10,068 nt of DNA from an uncultured Cytophagaceae bacterium (GCA_937899305.1 CALDJV010000693.1:1-10068), one strand, 5' to 3'. Positions 1-6,992 are shown, numbered from the stretch's first letter. A program made the numbers and translations. The notes: generated by a model not told the origin, from the letters alone.

Positions 1-8
1 TAACAGTT

Positions 9-938
9 TTATAAAATAGAAGGGGGCGAACATGTTGTTACAAGACCAGCAGATTCATCAATTTGTTGAATTATTTTACCCCGTTTATTTAATATAATAA
101 CCCCTTTCTTTGTAGTAGCAAGAGCAAAATAACTATTTCCTAAAGTTTTACTAAAATACACTTGAGCTTCTTCTAAAAATTTAGGAGTGAGCTCAGAATG
201 CCAAGGAGTAAAGTTCTGTCCATCATATAAAAATAATCCCTTGGTACGGGTAATTACCAATATTGATTGTGCATTGTAAGGCAACATGGCATAAATGCGT
301 TCGTTGGCAAAGGCTTCACCATTGGGGACGAGTTTTAACTGTTTTCCATTTAATTTTTTAAGACCTACTCCCCATTCTCTCACATAAAGGTTGTTTTTAA
401 CAAAAAAGGCGGCATGGAATGGGTTTTTGCTGGAAGGTGAGAAAGTTTTTATTTTTCCATCTTTTAAAAGATAAACCCCCGAAGTGGTAAAAAAAATAAT
501 TCCTTGATGAGGGGTAACAAAAGTAAGCCAAACGTGTTTGAAGTCTCGAAGTTTTTCCGGAACCAATGATTTTAAGGAGATAAATTTGGTGATGCCTTGT
601 GAATCAGAAGACAAATAACCAAAATCGCCTACTCCACCTACATATACCCTACGCGTTTGTTTGTCATAGGCCAGAGAATACACCCTTGATTCGTTGGGTA
701 GCTTGAGCATTCGCCAAGTATTGCCATCGTATTCCAATACCCCTGAACTGTTAGCAAAATACATAATACCACGTTCATCCTGAGTTACATCAAAATTGAG
801 TGGATCAGCATTATAGTTGTTTGTGTTATGGTTGATTACACTAGGGGTTCCTTTTTGTTTGACTAAAGGTAAGAGGGCTTGAGCTACACCTTTAGTGAAG
901 AAAAAAATAATGATTACAAATAATGAGAATTGTTTCAT
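9..938 (-). CDS. Truncated periplasmic propeller sensor (N-terminal part of a two-component regulator propeller protein)
   Basis: This is the N-terminal part of the large Bacteroidota sensor family with two-component-regulator propeller repeats. It opens with a signal peptide (MKQFSLFVIIIFFF, cut near GVAQA) and then shows the family's entry motifs: QDERGIMYFANSSGVLEYDG with W and R after it, RRVYVGGVGDFGYL, and FKHVWLTF. Further blade-like repeats follow up to GKIIQQIDESAGL. Family members usually run to about 900-1000 residues, with more blades, a Y_Y_Y domain, a membrane helix and a kinase, LuxR or similar output. This one stops at 309 residues, just after a GL motif that normally opens the next blade, so it lacks membrane and output parts. 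The ATG at 938 was chosen over an in-frame start at 1010 because the signal peptide begins there and the upstream extension runs into a terminator hairpin. It is probably a broken gene. A frameshift, an insertion beyond the window edge, or a genuine short sensor cannot be told apart here. Confidence 0.75.
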   Translation of the reverse strand: MKQFSLFVIIIFFFTKGVAQALLPLVKQKGTPSVINHNTNNYNADPLNFDVTQDERGIMYFANSSGVLEYDGNTWRMLKLPNESRVYSLAYDKQTRRVYVGGVGDFGYLSSDSQGITKFISLKSLVPEKLRDFKHVWLTFVTPHQGIIFFTTSGVYLLKDGKIKTFSPSSKNPFHAAFFVKNNLYVREWGVGLKKLNGKQLKLVPNGEAFANERIYAMLPYNAQSILVITRTKGLFLYDGQNFTPWHSELTPKFLEEAQVYFSKTLGNSYFALATTKKGVIILNKRGKIIQQIDESAGLVTTCSPPSIL

Positions 939-995
939 ATTTGAGATGGTCCCACCCGAAAAGGAAAACGAATGCAAGTCCAAGTTACTTTGCTT

Positions 996-1049
996 AGAAA
1001 AGATAATCACCTCAAAAATATTGGTAATGCGGCACTCTTGAGGTGATTA
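996..1049 (-). terminator. Hairpin terminator behind the peptide gene
   Basis: A perfect 12-base inverted repeat (1004-1015 with 1038-1049, arms TAATCACCTCAA and TTGAGGTGATTA) encloses a 22-base loop. In the minus-strand transcript it is followed by TCTTTTCT (996-1003). It lies 21 bases past the stop of the 75-codon peptide gene and upstream of the sensor fragment, so it fits a Rho-independent terminator closing the peptide transcript. The long loop and interrupted T run make it weaker than a classic example. Confidence 0.65.
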
Positions 1050-1070
1050 ATCATTAAATATGATGCTTGT

Positions 1071-1298
1071 TTACAATGAAGGGCTAGGTTTATCATCTTC
1101 ATCTGGTTTTTCATCATCTTCCTCTGGCTCATCAAGTACGGCAGAAGGTAACTCCATGACAATGGTAGATGGTAAATCGATGGATAGGTGATTGGTAACC
1201 TGAGTATTTTCTAGTAACTGATCAAGGAATTCCTGAGATTCAGAAGTCAAAGCAACTTCCAGTGTCTCAGGGGCCAAAGCTTGAGTAATGATAGTCAT
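1071..1298 (-). CDS. Candidate RiPP precursor peptide (75 aa, acidic, cysteine-free)
   Basis: I do not recognise a family for this peptide; the precursor role is inferred from position and composition. It starts MTIITQALAP. A probably helical stretch follows (ETLEVALTSESQEFLDQLLE, residues 11-30), which would suit a leader read by a modifying enzyme. Next come two adjacent octads, IDLPSTIV (40-47) and MELPSAVL (48-55), and then an acidic proline-containing tail with two related units, EEDDEKP and DEDDKP, ending in SPSL. There are 19 acidic residues, two Lys, no Arg and no Cys. The gene lies 85 bases past tfuA on the same strand, with its own consensus promoter and terminator. That arrangement is common when a peptide substrate must outnumber its enzymes. 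An in-frame ATG at 1406 would add 36 residues, but that extension overlaps tfuA and the promoter, so the ATG at 1298 is preferred. Alternatives are a regulatory protein or an unrelated small acidic protein. Confidence 0.6.
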   Translation of the reverse strand: MTIITQALAPETLEVALTSESQEFLDQLLENTQVTNHLSIDLPSTIVMELPSAVLDEPEEDDEKPDEDDKPSPSL

Positions 1299-1337
1299 AG
1301 TTATTTTGTTTAATATTGAATGGATATTTACTAGAGT

Positions 1338-1368
1338 CAAAGATAGAAAAAGATTGGGGCCAGCCAAA
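1338..1368 (-). promoter_or_regulatory. Bacteroidota-type promoter of the peptide gene
   Basis: Read on the minus strand there is TTTG (1365-1368), exactly 19 bases, then TATCTTTG (1338-1345). This matches the Bacteroidota sigma factor consensus of a -33 TTTG and a -7 TAnnTTTG separated by about 19-20 bases. It lies in the short tfuA-peptide gap. It predicts transcription starting near 1331-1334 and a leader of roughly 35 bases before the ATG at 1298. Confidence 0.75.
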
Positions 1369-1383
1369 CAATTTAAACCCAAG

Positions 1384-2064
1384 TTAATCTTGCAAGGTAA
1401 AATCATTTTTAGGGAATATTCTACTTAAAAAAGCCGCGAGATCAGAATTTTTAATGCGGTATTGGTCAAATTTGTTCAAATAACTGGTGACATCCAGATT
1501 GCAGTATTGGATTACTAAACTCTGAAAGGTGGCCAGGGTGCGATCGCCAAAATACATCTGCTTAAGCTGTTGGATGATGTCCTGACCAATTTGATCCGAA
1601 ATGATTTGTTGTTGGGTCCAATCCGCTACGCATACCCGCAAATGAATCAAGGGTTCGCTCAAAGCCCGAAACTCAGGAGCGGGGCTGTGCAATAAAGTGA
1701 CCTCGTCATCCTGAAAATCTTCCTCCTCATCTTGGGCAAATCGCTGGTATACCTGACCCACTCCTATGACACCCAAGTGCCGCATTTCGTAGGCGCGAAT
1801 GGCCCCCATTGACGACACACCATATACCGTACATCCTTGACGCTGGGCTTCTCGGATTTCAGCGTGGCCCACCGCGAGGTGTTGCCCAAACAAGCCATCC
1901 GCGATGACGACGTTTCCCCGAAAGCCTTGCTGGAGCCAATGAGGCAAATCACCTCGTTGGATGGGAGGGCACAAGGTGGCTTGAGGGGTGTTCTCGATCA
2001 ATTGCCGACTTGGGGCGGTGAGGCTGGGCCCGGCAAAAACAAGGGTAGGGGATGATATCTGCAT
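1384..2064 (-). CDS. tfuA: TfuA-like protein, YcaO partner
   Basis: TfuA proteins work with a YcaO enzyme and are thought to supply or relay sulfur for peptide thioamide formation. The name comes from the trifolitoxin locus, and YcaO-TfuA pairs thioamidate methyl-coenzyme M reductase in methanogens. The 226-residue protein carries the TfuA core from its N-terminus: VFAGPSL (9-15), PPIQRGD (33-39), IADGLFGQ (54-61), HAEIREAQRQGCTVYGVSSM (67-86) followed by GAIRAYE, and DDEVTLLH (119-126). It has no signal peptide or membrane helix, so it should be cytosolic. The ATG at 2064 was chosen because the GPSL motif belongs close to the N-terminus and this start lies 4 bases after the ycaO stop. A TTG at 2118 would add 18 residues and overlap ycaO. 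Its base composition is much richer in G+C than the GNAT gene upstream. The family call is firm; the exact chemistry is inferred. Confidence 0.92.
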   Translation of the reverse strand: MQISSPTLVFAGPSLTAPSRQLIENTPQATLCPPIQRGDLPHWLQQGFRGNVVIADGLFGQHLAVGHAEIREAQRQGCTVYGVSSMGAIRAYEMRHLGVIGVGQVYQRFAQDEEEDFQDDEVTLLHSPAPEFRALSEPLIHLRVCVADWTQQQIISDQIGQDIIQQLKQMYFGDRTLATFQSLVIQYCNLDVTSYLNKFDQYRIKNSDLAAFLSRIFPKNDFTLQD

Positions 2065-2068
2065 ATAC

Positions 2069-3289
2069 TTAAGCGTTTTGAGTGAGGGTATGTAGATGAT
2101 GGGCAAGTCGAGGGCCAATTCTAGGCGTTTTTTTGCTGAAAAATTCCATTTTGGGTACCACTATTTTTACTACTTGCAGTGGCTCCTGAGGTTGAGTGAA
2201 AGCCACTCGTACTACTTGGGTAAAGTGATGTTGCTCAAGTAAATCCAACAATTGTTGTAGATAGGTTTCTAAATGATCAAAAGTCCATTGGTATTCGGGT
2301 ATTTGGTCAAAACGAATCGAACGATGCGCATCTTTGAATTGACGCACCAACTGATGAAATTTTTGAGTACGATCCGCTTCAGTTTGATGCCCCGGTACTT
2401 TAAAAGCATCGGTCAAGTCATCTCTGCCTCCGTGAATGAACGACAAACGACTTTGAATGGCTTCAGTGACGGCCCGCATCAAGGCAATTGCTTTGACGGT
2501 GTGACAGCCATAACCTCCGTGGATAAATACTGGATTAGCCAATTCATGGTCTACTACTGCGGCCATAAAATAAGGCATCCCCAAATCATTCGCGGCATAG
2601 CGGACTACCAGCTCAAGTCCTGCTTGGTTGACTTGTTGGGCAATGGTGGCAATCTGGGGAGGGTAACTGGCCGGAGCAACCCATTGTGAAGTATCCTGAA
2701 TGGCCTGAAAAGAAGAGATGTCCCGTTCGATGACTTCTAACAAACCATGGATGGTGGCTTCTACCAGCGAATTACCCGAACTTAAACCATTGGTATTGCT
2801 GGTAAACCAAGGAGACTTATTGGGATAAGGAACAAATACCAGTTCAGCGGGGATTTTCATTGATTTCCTTTGGCATATTTCCCAAGCGGTTACACAGTCC
2901 AAGGCATCAGTGGGGTGAATTTTTGCGCCTTTTTTGGGGCACAAGTCCAAAATGGCCTGGGGGCGGTCCAATCCATCCAATACTTCTAAAGCTTGGGCCT
3001 TGAATACTGGTATATTGACCCGACCGGGTTCGGCCATAGCCATTTCAATGGCTTCCATATAAGCCCCGACTTGGGCTTCTGGTTCGGTAAGCCCTTTGCC
3101 AGCATTGACACATAGAGAGCCGGGCATGGCATCGGGACGAATACTGGCAAATACCGGAATGCCAATGCGGTCCAAACGAGTGGTATTGGTGACTCGGGAA
3201 ATGCCTAGTTGTTTGGCATAGGCTTTGGCAAAAATCAGGGTTTCTTCAATGGGGCGACTTCGTAAACTGGTGTGGTATTGTTGTAACAT
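2069..3289 (-). CDS. ycaO: YcaO-domain peptide backbone-activating enzyme
   Basis: YcaO enzymes use ATP to phosphorylate a peptide amide oxygen, allowing attack by a side chain (azolines) or by sulfide (thioamides). All three ATP-site motifs are visible in this 406-residue protein. The first is KGLTEPEAQ with EAIEMAMAE (65-73 and 79-87). The second is SNTNGLSSGNSLVEATI (164-180) running into LLEVIERD (183-190). The third is EAIQSR (276-281). The C-terminus ends its conserved part with KTPRIGPRL. No fused E1-like or RiPP-recognition domain and no dehydrogenase is seen, so the enzyme must recognise its substrate alone or through TfuA. The adjacent TfuA points to thioamidation rather than oxazole or thiazole formation. 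The ATG at 3289 is preferred; an in-frame TTG at 3301 would add four residues and nearly abut the upstream gene. It is very probably co-transcribed with the GNAT gene (15-base gap) and tfuA (4-base gap). Confidence 0.93.
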   Translation of the reverse strand: MLQQYHTSLRSRPIEETLIFAKAYAKQLGISRVTNTTRLDRIGIPVFASIRPDAMPGSLCVNAGKGLTEPEAQVGAYMEAIEMAMAEPGRVNIPVFKAQALEVLDGLDRPQAILDLCPKKGAKIHPTDALDCVTAWEICQRKSMKIPAELVFVPYPNKSPWFTSNTNGLSSGNSLVEATIHGLLEVIERDISSFQAIQDTSQWVAPASYPPQIATIAQQVNQAGLELVVRYAANDLGMPYFMAAVVDHELANPVFIHGGYGCHTVKAIALMRAVTEAIQSRLSFIHGGRDDLTDAFKVPGHQTEADRTQKFHQLVRQFKDAHRSIRFDQIPEYQWTFDHLETYLQQLLDLLEQHHFTQVVRVAFTQPQEPLQVVKIVVPKMEFFSKKTPRIGPRLAHHLHTLTQNA

Positions 3290-3304
3290 AGTACAGATCA
3301 ATTT

Positions 3305-4183
3305 TCAAAAATCATATTTCAATTCTTCCAGCTCATTGATTTTTGTAAACCCAAGTTGTTGTAAAGTCTCAATGAGGTCAACTTCTTGAGTATTGATATT
3401 GAGCATGCGTAAGTATTTATGTGGGGCAATTTGATGGAAATGTTCTATCAATTCAAAAAATGCAGAATCTTTTTCATATCCTGGCTGAACGCCTATTTGA
3501 GATATTTTACCATAACGAGGATCGCCAATCAGAAATCCAACTAGTAGGTGATGATCATAGGCTTCCAAAAAAACTTCATAAGGTGCATTGATTGTAATGG
3601 CTTCCTGGGTTCTTTCCCAAGCGGCAAAAGAACGTTGCCATTCCTGATAAATGGCCCAATTGGGTTGATTTACAGTACAAATATTGAATTTTTGGGTGTT
3701 TAATGGAACAAATGCTTTTTTGGAAGTCAATTTATAGGAATGTAAGTCATCTTGATATGCATACCCTGCCTTTTCACAGATTCTGCCTAGACTTTCTTTC
3801 AAATTCCGAGGTTTTACCGTGATAAATGCGTGCTTAATAGGTGATTTTAAGGGAAATTGAGTTACAAAAAAATCTAGCATACCAGATGATACCCCTTGGT
3901 TTCTGTGAGTAGGAATGGTGCCTACACCACAGTCATGCACGCTCATTTGATTTTTAAACATGCCAATAGCCATCAAGGCAAATCCAATCATTTGATGGTG
4001 ATCAAAAGCACCTACCGAAAGATCAAAGTTGACTCGACGCATAAAAATCATTCGATCAAAGGCGCCTTCTCGTCCTCGGCTATTTTTTTTACCAAATTCA
4101 GGGAATACTTCTTCAAGGCAGGTTCTTTTTACAATCTCATAGTCATTGTTGCTGAGCCAGCGATATTCAGGATTCAACATCAT
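3305..4183 (-). CDS. Two-domain GNAT-family N-acetyltransferase
   Basis: GNAT enzymes transfer an acyl group from acyl-CoA to an amine. In the first half, residues 86-103 contain the motif A strand-turn-helix, GVGTIPTHRNQGVSSGML, with the R-N-Q-G-V-S pyrophosphate-binding loop at 94-99. After it come a strand (HAFITVKPRN) and an EKAGYAYQDD segment like the usual CoA-side 'N...a...YeklGF' region. The second half (about 165-292) looks like a degenerate repeat: VGFLIGD, ISQIGVQPGYEKD and LQQLGFTKINELEE keep the fold pattern but lack the loop. The 292-residue length fits a tandem GNAT. It begins at one of two adjacent ATGs (4183 or 4180), 10 bases after the upstream stop. Its DNA is clearly AT-richer than ycaO and tfuA. 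It could acetylate the peptide product (tailoring or self-protection) or do something unrelated; the substrate cannot be read from the sequence. Confidence 0.82.
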   Translation of the reverse strand: MMLNPEYRWLSNNDYEIVKRTCLEEVFPEFGKKNSRGREGAFDRMIFMRRVNFDLSVGAFDHHQMIGFALMAIGMFKNQMSVHDCGVGTIPTHRNQGVSSGMLDFFVTQFPLKSPIKHAFITVKPRNLKESLGRICEKAGYAYQDDLHSYKLTSKKAFVPLNTQKFNICTVNQPNWAIYQEWQRSFAAWERTQEAITINAPYEVFLEAYDHHLLVGFLIGDPRYGKISQIGVQPGYEKDSAFFELIEHFHQIAPHKYLRMLNINTQEVDLIETLQQLGFTKINELEELKYDF

Positions 4184-4193
4184 TCTATAAATT

Positions 4194-5117
4194 TTAATTT
4201 AATTTCGTGGGACTAAAAGTGCCGATCACACCCAAATGATCGGAGGTCGTTTGAGGGGTAGTATCAAACTGGATACATTTTAAATTAGGGGAATGAAAAA
4301 TATGGTCGATCGGGATGCCCAACCACCAATTGTAAGTGGGCCAAGAGGGACTCCATTTTCGCCGGGCATCTTGCAGACCCGCCATCTTTTTGAATTGACG
4401 GAGAATAGGAGTCCAACTTACCGTATTGTAATCTCCCAAGGCCAACTTGTAGCCTTTTTTGGTGGCCAGGTAGGCGGCCATGTTTTTTAGATCGGCATTG
4501 CGTTTGTCGTACCATTCGGCATTTTTTGGGGGGTACACATGGGCCGAAATCCAGTGTATGTCACCAAAAGGAGCTTTCAGGGTAGTAGCAATGCTGGGGA
4601 CATCGCTAAAGTATTTTACTTCGGTATTTTCAAGGGGATATTTGGAAAGCAGCACAATGCCAAAATTGTCTTCTCGAGTAACGACATGCGAATAGGGGTA
4701 GGTGGGTGCCAAACTTGCTTTAAGTGCAGTCCACCAACGTTGATTGATCTCTTGAAAGGAAATGACGTCTGCTTGGGTATTTTGGGCCACCTGAATGACT
4801 TCCTGATATTGGGTGGTCTTTCTCCAAACATTGAAATGGGCGACCTTAAAAGTAGTGGCTTGGGGAGAAACAGTAGGGTAACTTTGCCAAAGCCAATGGC
4901 CAAACAACGTGGCCACGATCAAGCTACTGGCTACGCTGCTCAGGGCCCACCACCATTTTTTCCACAACGATACCAATACCGCCACCACGAGGTACAAAAC
5001 CGCAATTTGTACCGCAAACGATTGTACAATGTCAAAGAAGAAATAATCAAAAGGAAAGCGCACCAACAGGGCCACCACCAAAAAAATGAGGGTGGCGTAT
5101 TTTTCAAGTTTGGACAT
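4194..5117 (-). CDS. Membrane-anchored endonuclease/exonuclease/phosphatase family protein
   Basis: The N-terminal 80 residues hold about three hydrophobic helices (roughly 8-28, 33-51, 56-75). A catalytic domain follows, probably outside the cytoplasmic membrane. The metal-dependent phosphoesterase signature is complete: FNVW (N96), SFQEI (E123), SAHVYPP (H193), GDYN (D229, N231), a D-H pair at 271-272 in PIDHIF, and the closing SDHLGV (D293, H294). Family members cut phosphodiester or phosphomonoester bonds in nucleic acids, phosphoinositides or sphingolipids. Proteins with this membrane-anchored layout are common in bacteria as uncharacterised EEP proteins, and the substrate is not predictable. 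The 307-residue length is typical. It is the first gene of the putative operon, 10 bases ahead of the GNAT gene. I found no strong TTTG-N19-TAnnTTTG promoter upstream of it. Confidence 0.88.
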   Translation of the reverse strand: MSKLEKYATLIFLVVALLVRFPFDYFFFDIVQSFAVQIAVLYLVVAVLVSLWKKWWWALSSVASSLIVATLFGHWLWQSYPTVSPQATTFKVAHFNVWRKTTQYQEVIQVAQNTQADVISFQEINQRWWTALKASLAPTYPYSHVVTREDNFGIVLLSKYPLENTEVKYFSDVPSIATTLKAPFGDIHWISAHVYPPKNAEWYDKRNADLKNMAAYLATKKGYKLALGDYNTVSWTPILRQFKKMAGLQDARRKWSPSWPTYNWWLGIPIDHIFHSPNLKCIQFDTTPQTTSDHLGVIGTFSPTKLN

Positions 5118-5183
5118 AAACTATTTTTGCCAGAAAATTAGGGCAAAGAAGGTGATATTACAAATAGAAGAGTGCATCGTATC

Positions 5184-5227
5184 AGTACCTCATCTCTGTT
5201 TTTCATGAAAAACAGAGATGAGGTACT
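5184..5227. terminator. Perfect 44-base palindrome, likely terminator or dispersed palindromic repeat
   Basis: Bases 5184-5227 form an uninterrupted perfect palindrome centred on 5205/5206. The half-sites are AGTACCTCATCTCTG and CAGAGATGAGGTACT, joined by TTTTTCATGAAAAA. It begins 5 bases past the stop of the ABC permease gene on the minus strand and lies 66 bases upstream of the phosphoesterase gene. A 20-base-pair stem with a four-base loop would strongly favour transcription stopping, although no T run follows on the minus strand. It may equally be a copy of a genome-wide palindromic repeat. Confidence 0.6.
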
Positions 5228-5232
5228 TCATT

Positions 5233-6471
5233 TTATTCAAACCGCAAAGACTCAATCGGGTCTAACTTAGAGGCTTTGTAAGCTGGATAGTATCCTGAAG
5301 CTGAGCCTACCCCAATACAAGTGACCAAACCGATGGCAATGCGACTCCAAGGAATGATAAAACCACTGGAACCCAATACCAACGAGAGGATGTTGCCAAT
5401 TAGAATCCCCAAAATGATTCCCACGATGCCCCCTAACAAGCAAATGACAATGGCTTCAATCAAAAATTGTTGTCTGATTCGTTTGGGCGTAGCTCCAAGT
5501 GCCTTGCGAACCCCAATCTCTCGGGTACGTTCGGTCACCGACACCAACATAATATTCATCAAACCAATCGAGGCCCCCAGCAAAGTAATGAACCCTACCA
5601 CACCTCCGCCAATGGTCAAATAGCCGGTAATTTCGCCCAAACGATCCGCGGCAGACTCGCTCCGTTCGATTTGAAAAGAATTGGGTTGCCCCAGTTTGTC
5701 TTCCCGTACTTGTCGCATCAAACCCTCGGCTTCGCCCATAGCGATCTGGAAATCCAAGGGGCCATCTAGTACGGTGGTGATGTTGTAGGAAGAACGCACT
5801 CGAGTAGGTATACGGTGGGTGAGCTCTACGGGGAGCAAAATAGCCCGGTCTTGGCTGGCTCCACCAAACGAACCTCCAATTTTTTTCAATACGCCAATCA
5901 CCAGTATCTTTCGGTCCAATACCGAGACCAACTTATTCAAAGGATTTTCTTTCTCAAACAAGGTTTTGGCTAGCTCTTCTCCAATAATGCCTACTGGAGC
6001 GCCTTTTTCTATTTCCGTGGGCGAGAAGTTACGCCCTTTGCTTAGATTGTAGCCTTTGGTAACAATGTAATTTTCATTCACGCCCCTGACAGGGCTGTTG
6101 GGGTTGGTTTTTTTAGAACGAAACTTGATTTCGGCTGATCCAGTAATAGTGGTAACAATGCTCACCTTTGCCGGAAAATCCAAACGTTCCCGGTAGGTTT
6201 TGGCCTGTTGGTATTTGATAGGAGGATAAACTTTGTCGTTGCGTCCTCTTCTTCGACGACGCCCTCGGCTAGAAGTGCCCTTGATGTCAAAAGAATTGGC
6301 CCCCAGTTGAGCAAAACTAGTATCTACCTCGGCCTGAATGCCATCAATGGCGGTGAGGATACCCACTAGAGCAGTAATACCAATGGCAATGATGACCGCA
6401 GTCAATATAGACCTCAACATATTGGCCCTGACTGACCGAAGCCCTTCCCTTATGTTTTCTTGATAGTTCAT
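5233..6471 (-). CDS. MacB/FtsX-type ABC transporter permease
   Basis: This is the membrane subunit of a type VII (MacB-like) ABC transporter, which moves substrates from or across the periplasmic face by mechanotransmission. One transmembrane helix lies near residues 20-44, a periplasmic MacB-type domain spans about 50-275, and three C-terminal helices lie near 285-309, 338-366 and 373-395. The family's cytoplasmic coupling motif RTREIGVRKALGATPKRI (315-332) is intact, and the end PAYKASKLDPIESLRFE is the canonical finish. The 412-residue length is normal for a permease without a fused ATPase. An arginine cluster (SSRGRRRRRGRNDK) at about 67-80, in the periplasmic domain, is unusual. No ATPase or membrane-fusion gene is visible, and the gene stands alone between a palindrome and a divergent spacer. 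Use of this transporter for the nearby peptide is possible but unsupported. The ATG at 6471 gives the expected N-terminus MNYQENIREGLRSVRANMLR. Confidence 0.92.
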   Translation of the reverse strand: MNYQENIREGLRSVRANMLRSILTAVIIAIGITALVGILTAIDGIQAEVDTSFAQLGANSFDIKGTSSRGRRRRRGRNDKVYPPIKYQQAKTYRERLDFPAKVSIVTTITGSAEIKFRSKKTNPNSPVRGVNENYIVTKGYNLSKGRNFSPTEIEKGAPVGIIGEELAKTLFEKENPLNKLVSVLDRKILVIGVLKKIGGSFGGASQDRAILLPVELTHRIPTRVRSSYNITTVLDGPLDFQIAMGEAEGLMRQVREDKLGQPNSFQIERSESAADRLGEITGYLTIGGGVVGFITLLGASIGLMNIMLVSVTERTREIGVRKALGATPKRIRQQFLIEAIVICLLGGIVGIILGILIGNILSLVLGSSGFIIPWSRIAIGLVTCIGVGSASGYYPAYKASKLDPIESLRFE

Positions 6472-6992
6472 GGTAATATGTGATATGGTAATTTTTAGCT
6501 TGTCCTAAATTCTATGGTTAAATGGTTGTATTGCTATATGGTTTAGCTTCACAGCGCTCCTGACACTAGTGAATTACATGACAATTTAATGATCTGAATT
6601 TGAATTTTCAAAATAAACTCATTAGTAAAAGTCAAGATGATTGATTACATTAGAAACAGTTCCTAACGTAATGTTAAGAGTTCGTTTGACTCAGGTATGC
6701 CAACTATAAAACTGGTATTATTGTTATAAGGCATCATTACTTCCCGCAAAAAGGCGATTTGCCCATATATTTATTGCATTAGTATCCTATTGACTCCATT
6801 TATTACGCCTGAAACCGAATAGTTATAAATATAGTGGAAATGGCGGGAGTATTGGAGGGCATTCAGGGTTTTTTAAGGGGATAGATGACAACCTTTAGTC
6901 ATACTTACAAACAGATTTCAATAAAAAACCGTTGTAAACACAAGCGGTCATTAAATTTCCTTATTTCAGGTTAAAAAAAATCAACACAATTC
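6472..6992. other. 521-base divergent AT-rich spacer
   Basis: This spacer separates the minus-strand permease gene from the plus-strand paralogue pair, so it should contain both sets of signals. I found no open frame that looks like a gene and no exact consensus promoter. A weak candidate for the plus strand is TAAATTTC (6952-6959) with TTG 17 bases upstream (6932-6934), which is short of the usual spacing. Three direct copies of ATGGTT (6514, 6522, 6538), spaced 8 and 16 bases, lie near the permease start. They could be an operator or simple AT-rich coincidence. Confidence 0.4.

Noticed and set aside
1299..1406. N-terminal extension of the peptide gene starting at an ATG at 1406
   Set aside because: The extra 36 residues overlap the end of tfuA and span the consensus promoter, and they do not resemble a leader or signal peptide. 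The ATG at 1298 fits the promoter and transcript layout.
1540..1547. GCGATCGC, the HIP1 octamer typical of cyanobacteria, inside tfuA
   Set aside because: A single occurrence in a GC-richer gene is expected by chance and is no evidence of cyanobacterial origin.
2065..2118. Upstream TTG start for tfuA adding 18 residues
   Set aside because: It would overlap ycaO by about 50 bases and put an atypical segment before the N-terminal GPSL motif; the ATG at 2064 fits the family.
4539..5141. 200-codon plus-strand open frame opposite the phosphoesterase gene
   Set aside because: It is antisense to a gene with a complete catalytic signature, and its translation has no recognisable domain pattern.
5118..5183. 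Promoter of the phosphoesterase-GNAT-ycaO-tfuA operon
   Set aside because: I looked for TTTG-N19-TAnnTTTG on the minus strand and found only partial matches (for example CTTCTTTG) with no correctly spaced partner.
6514..6543. Three ATGGTT direct repeats with 8 and 16 base spacing
   Set aside because: Short motifs in AT-rich DNA with no other support; too weak to call an operator.
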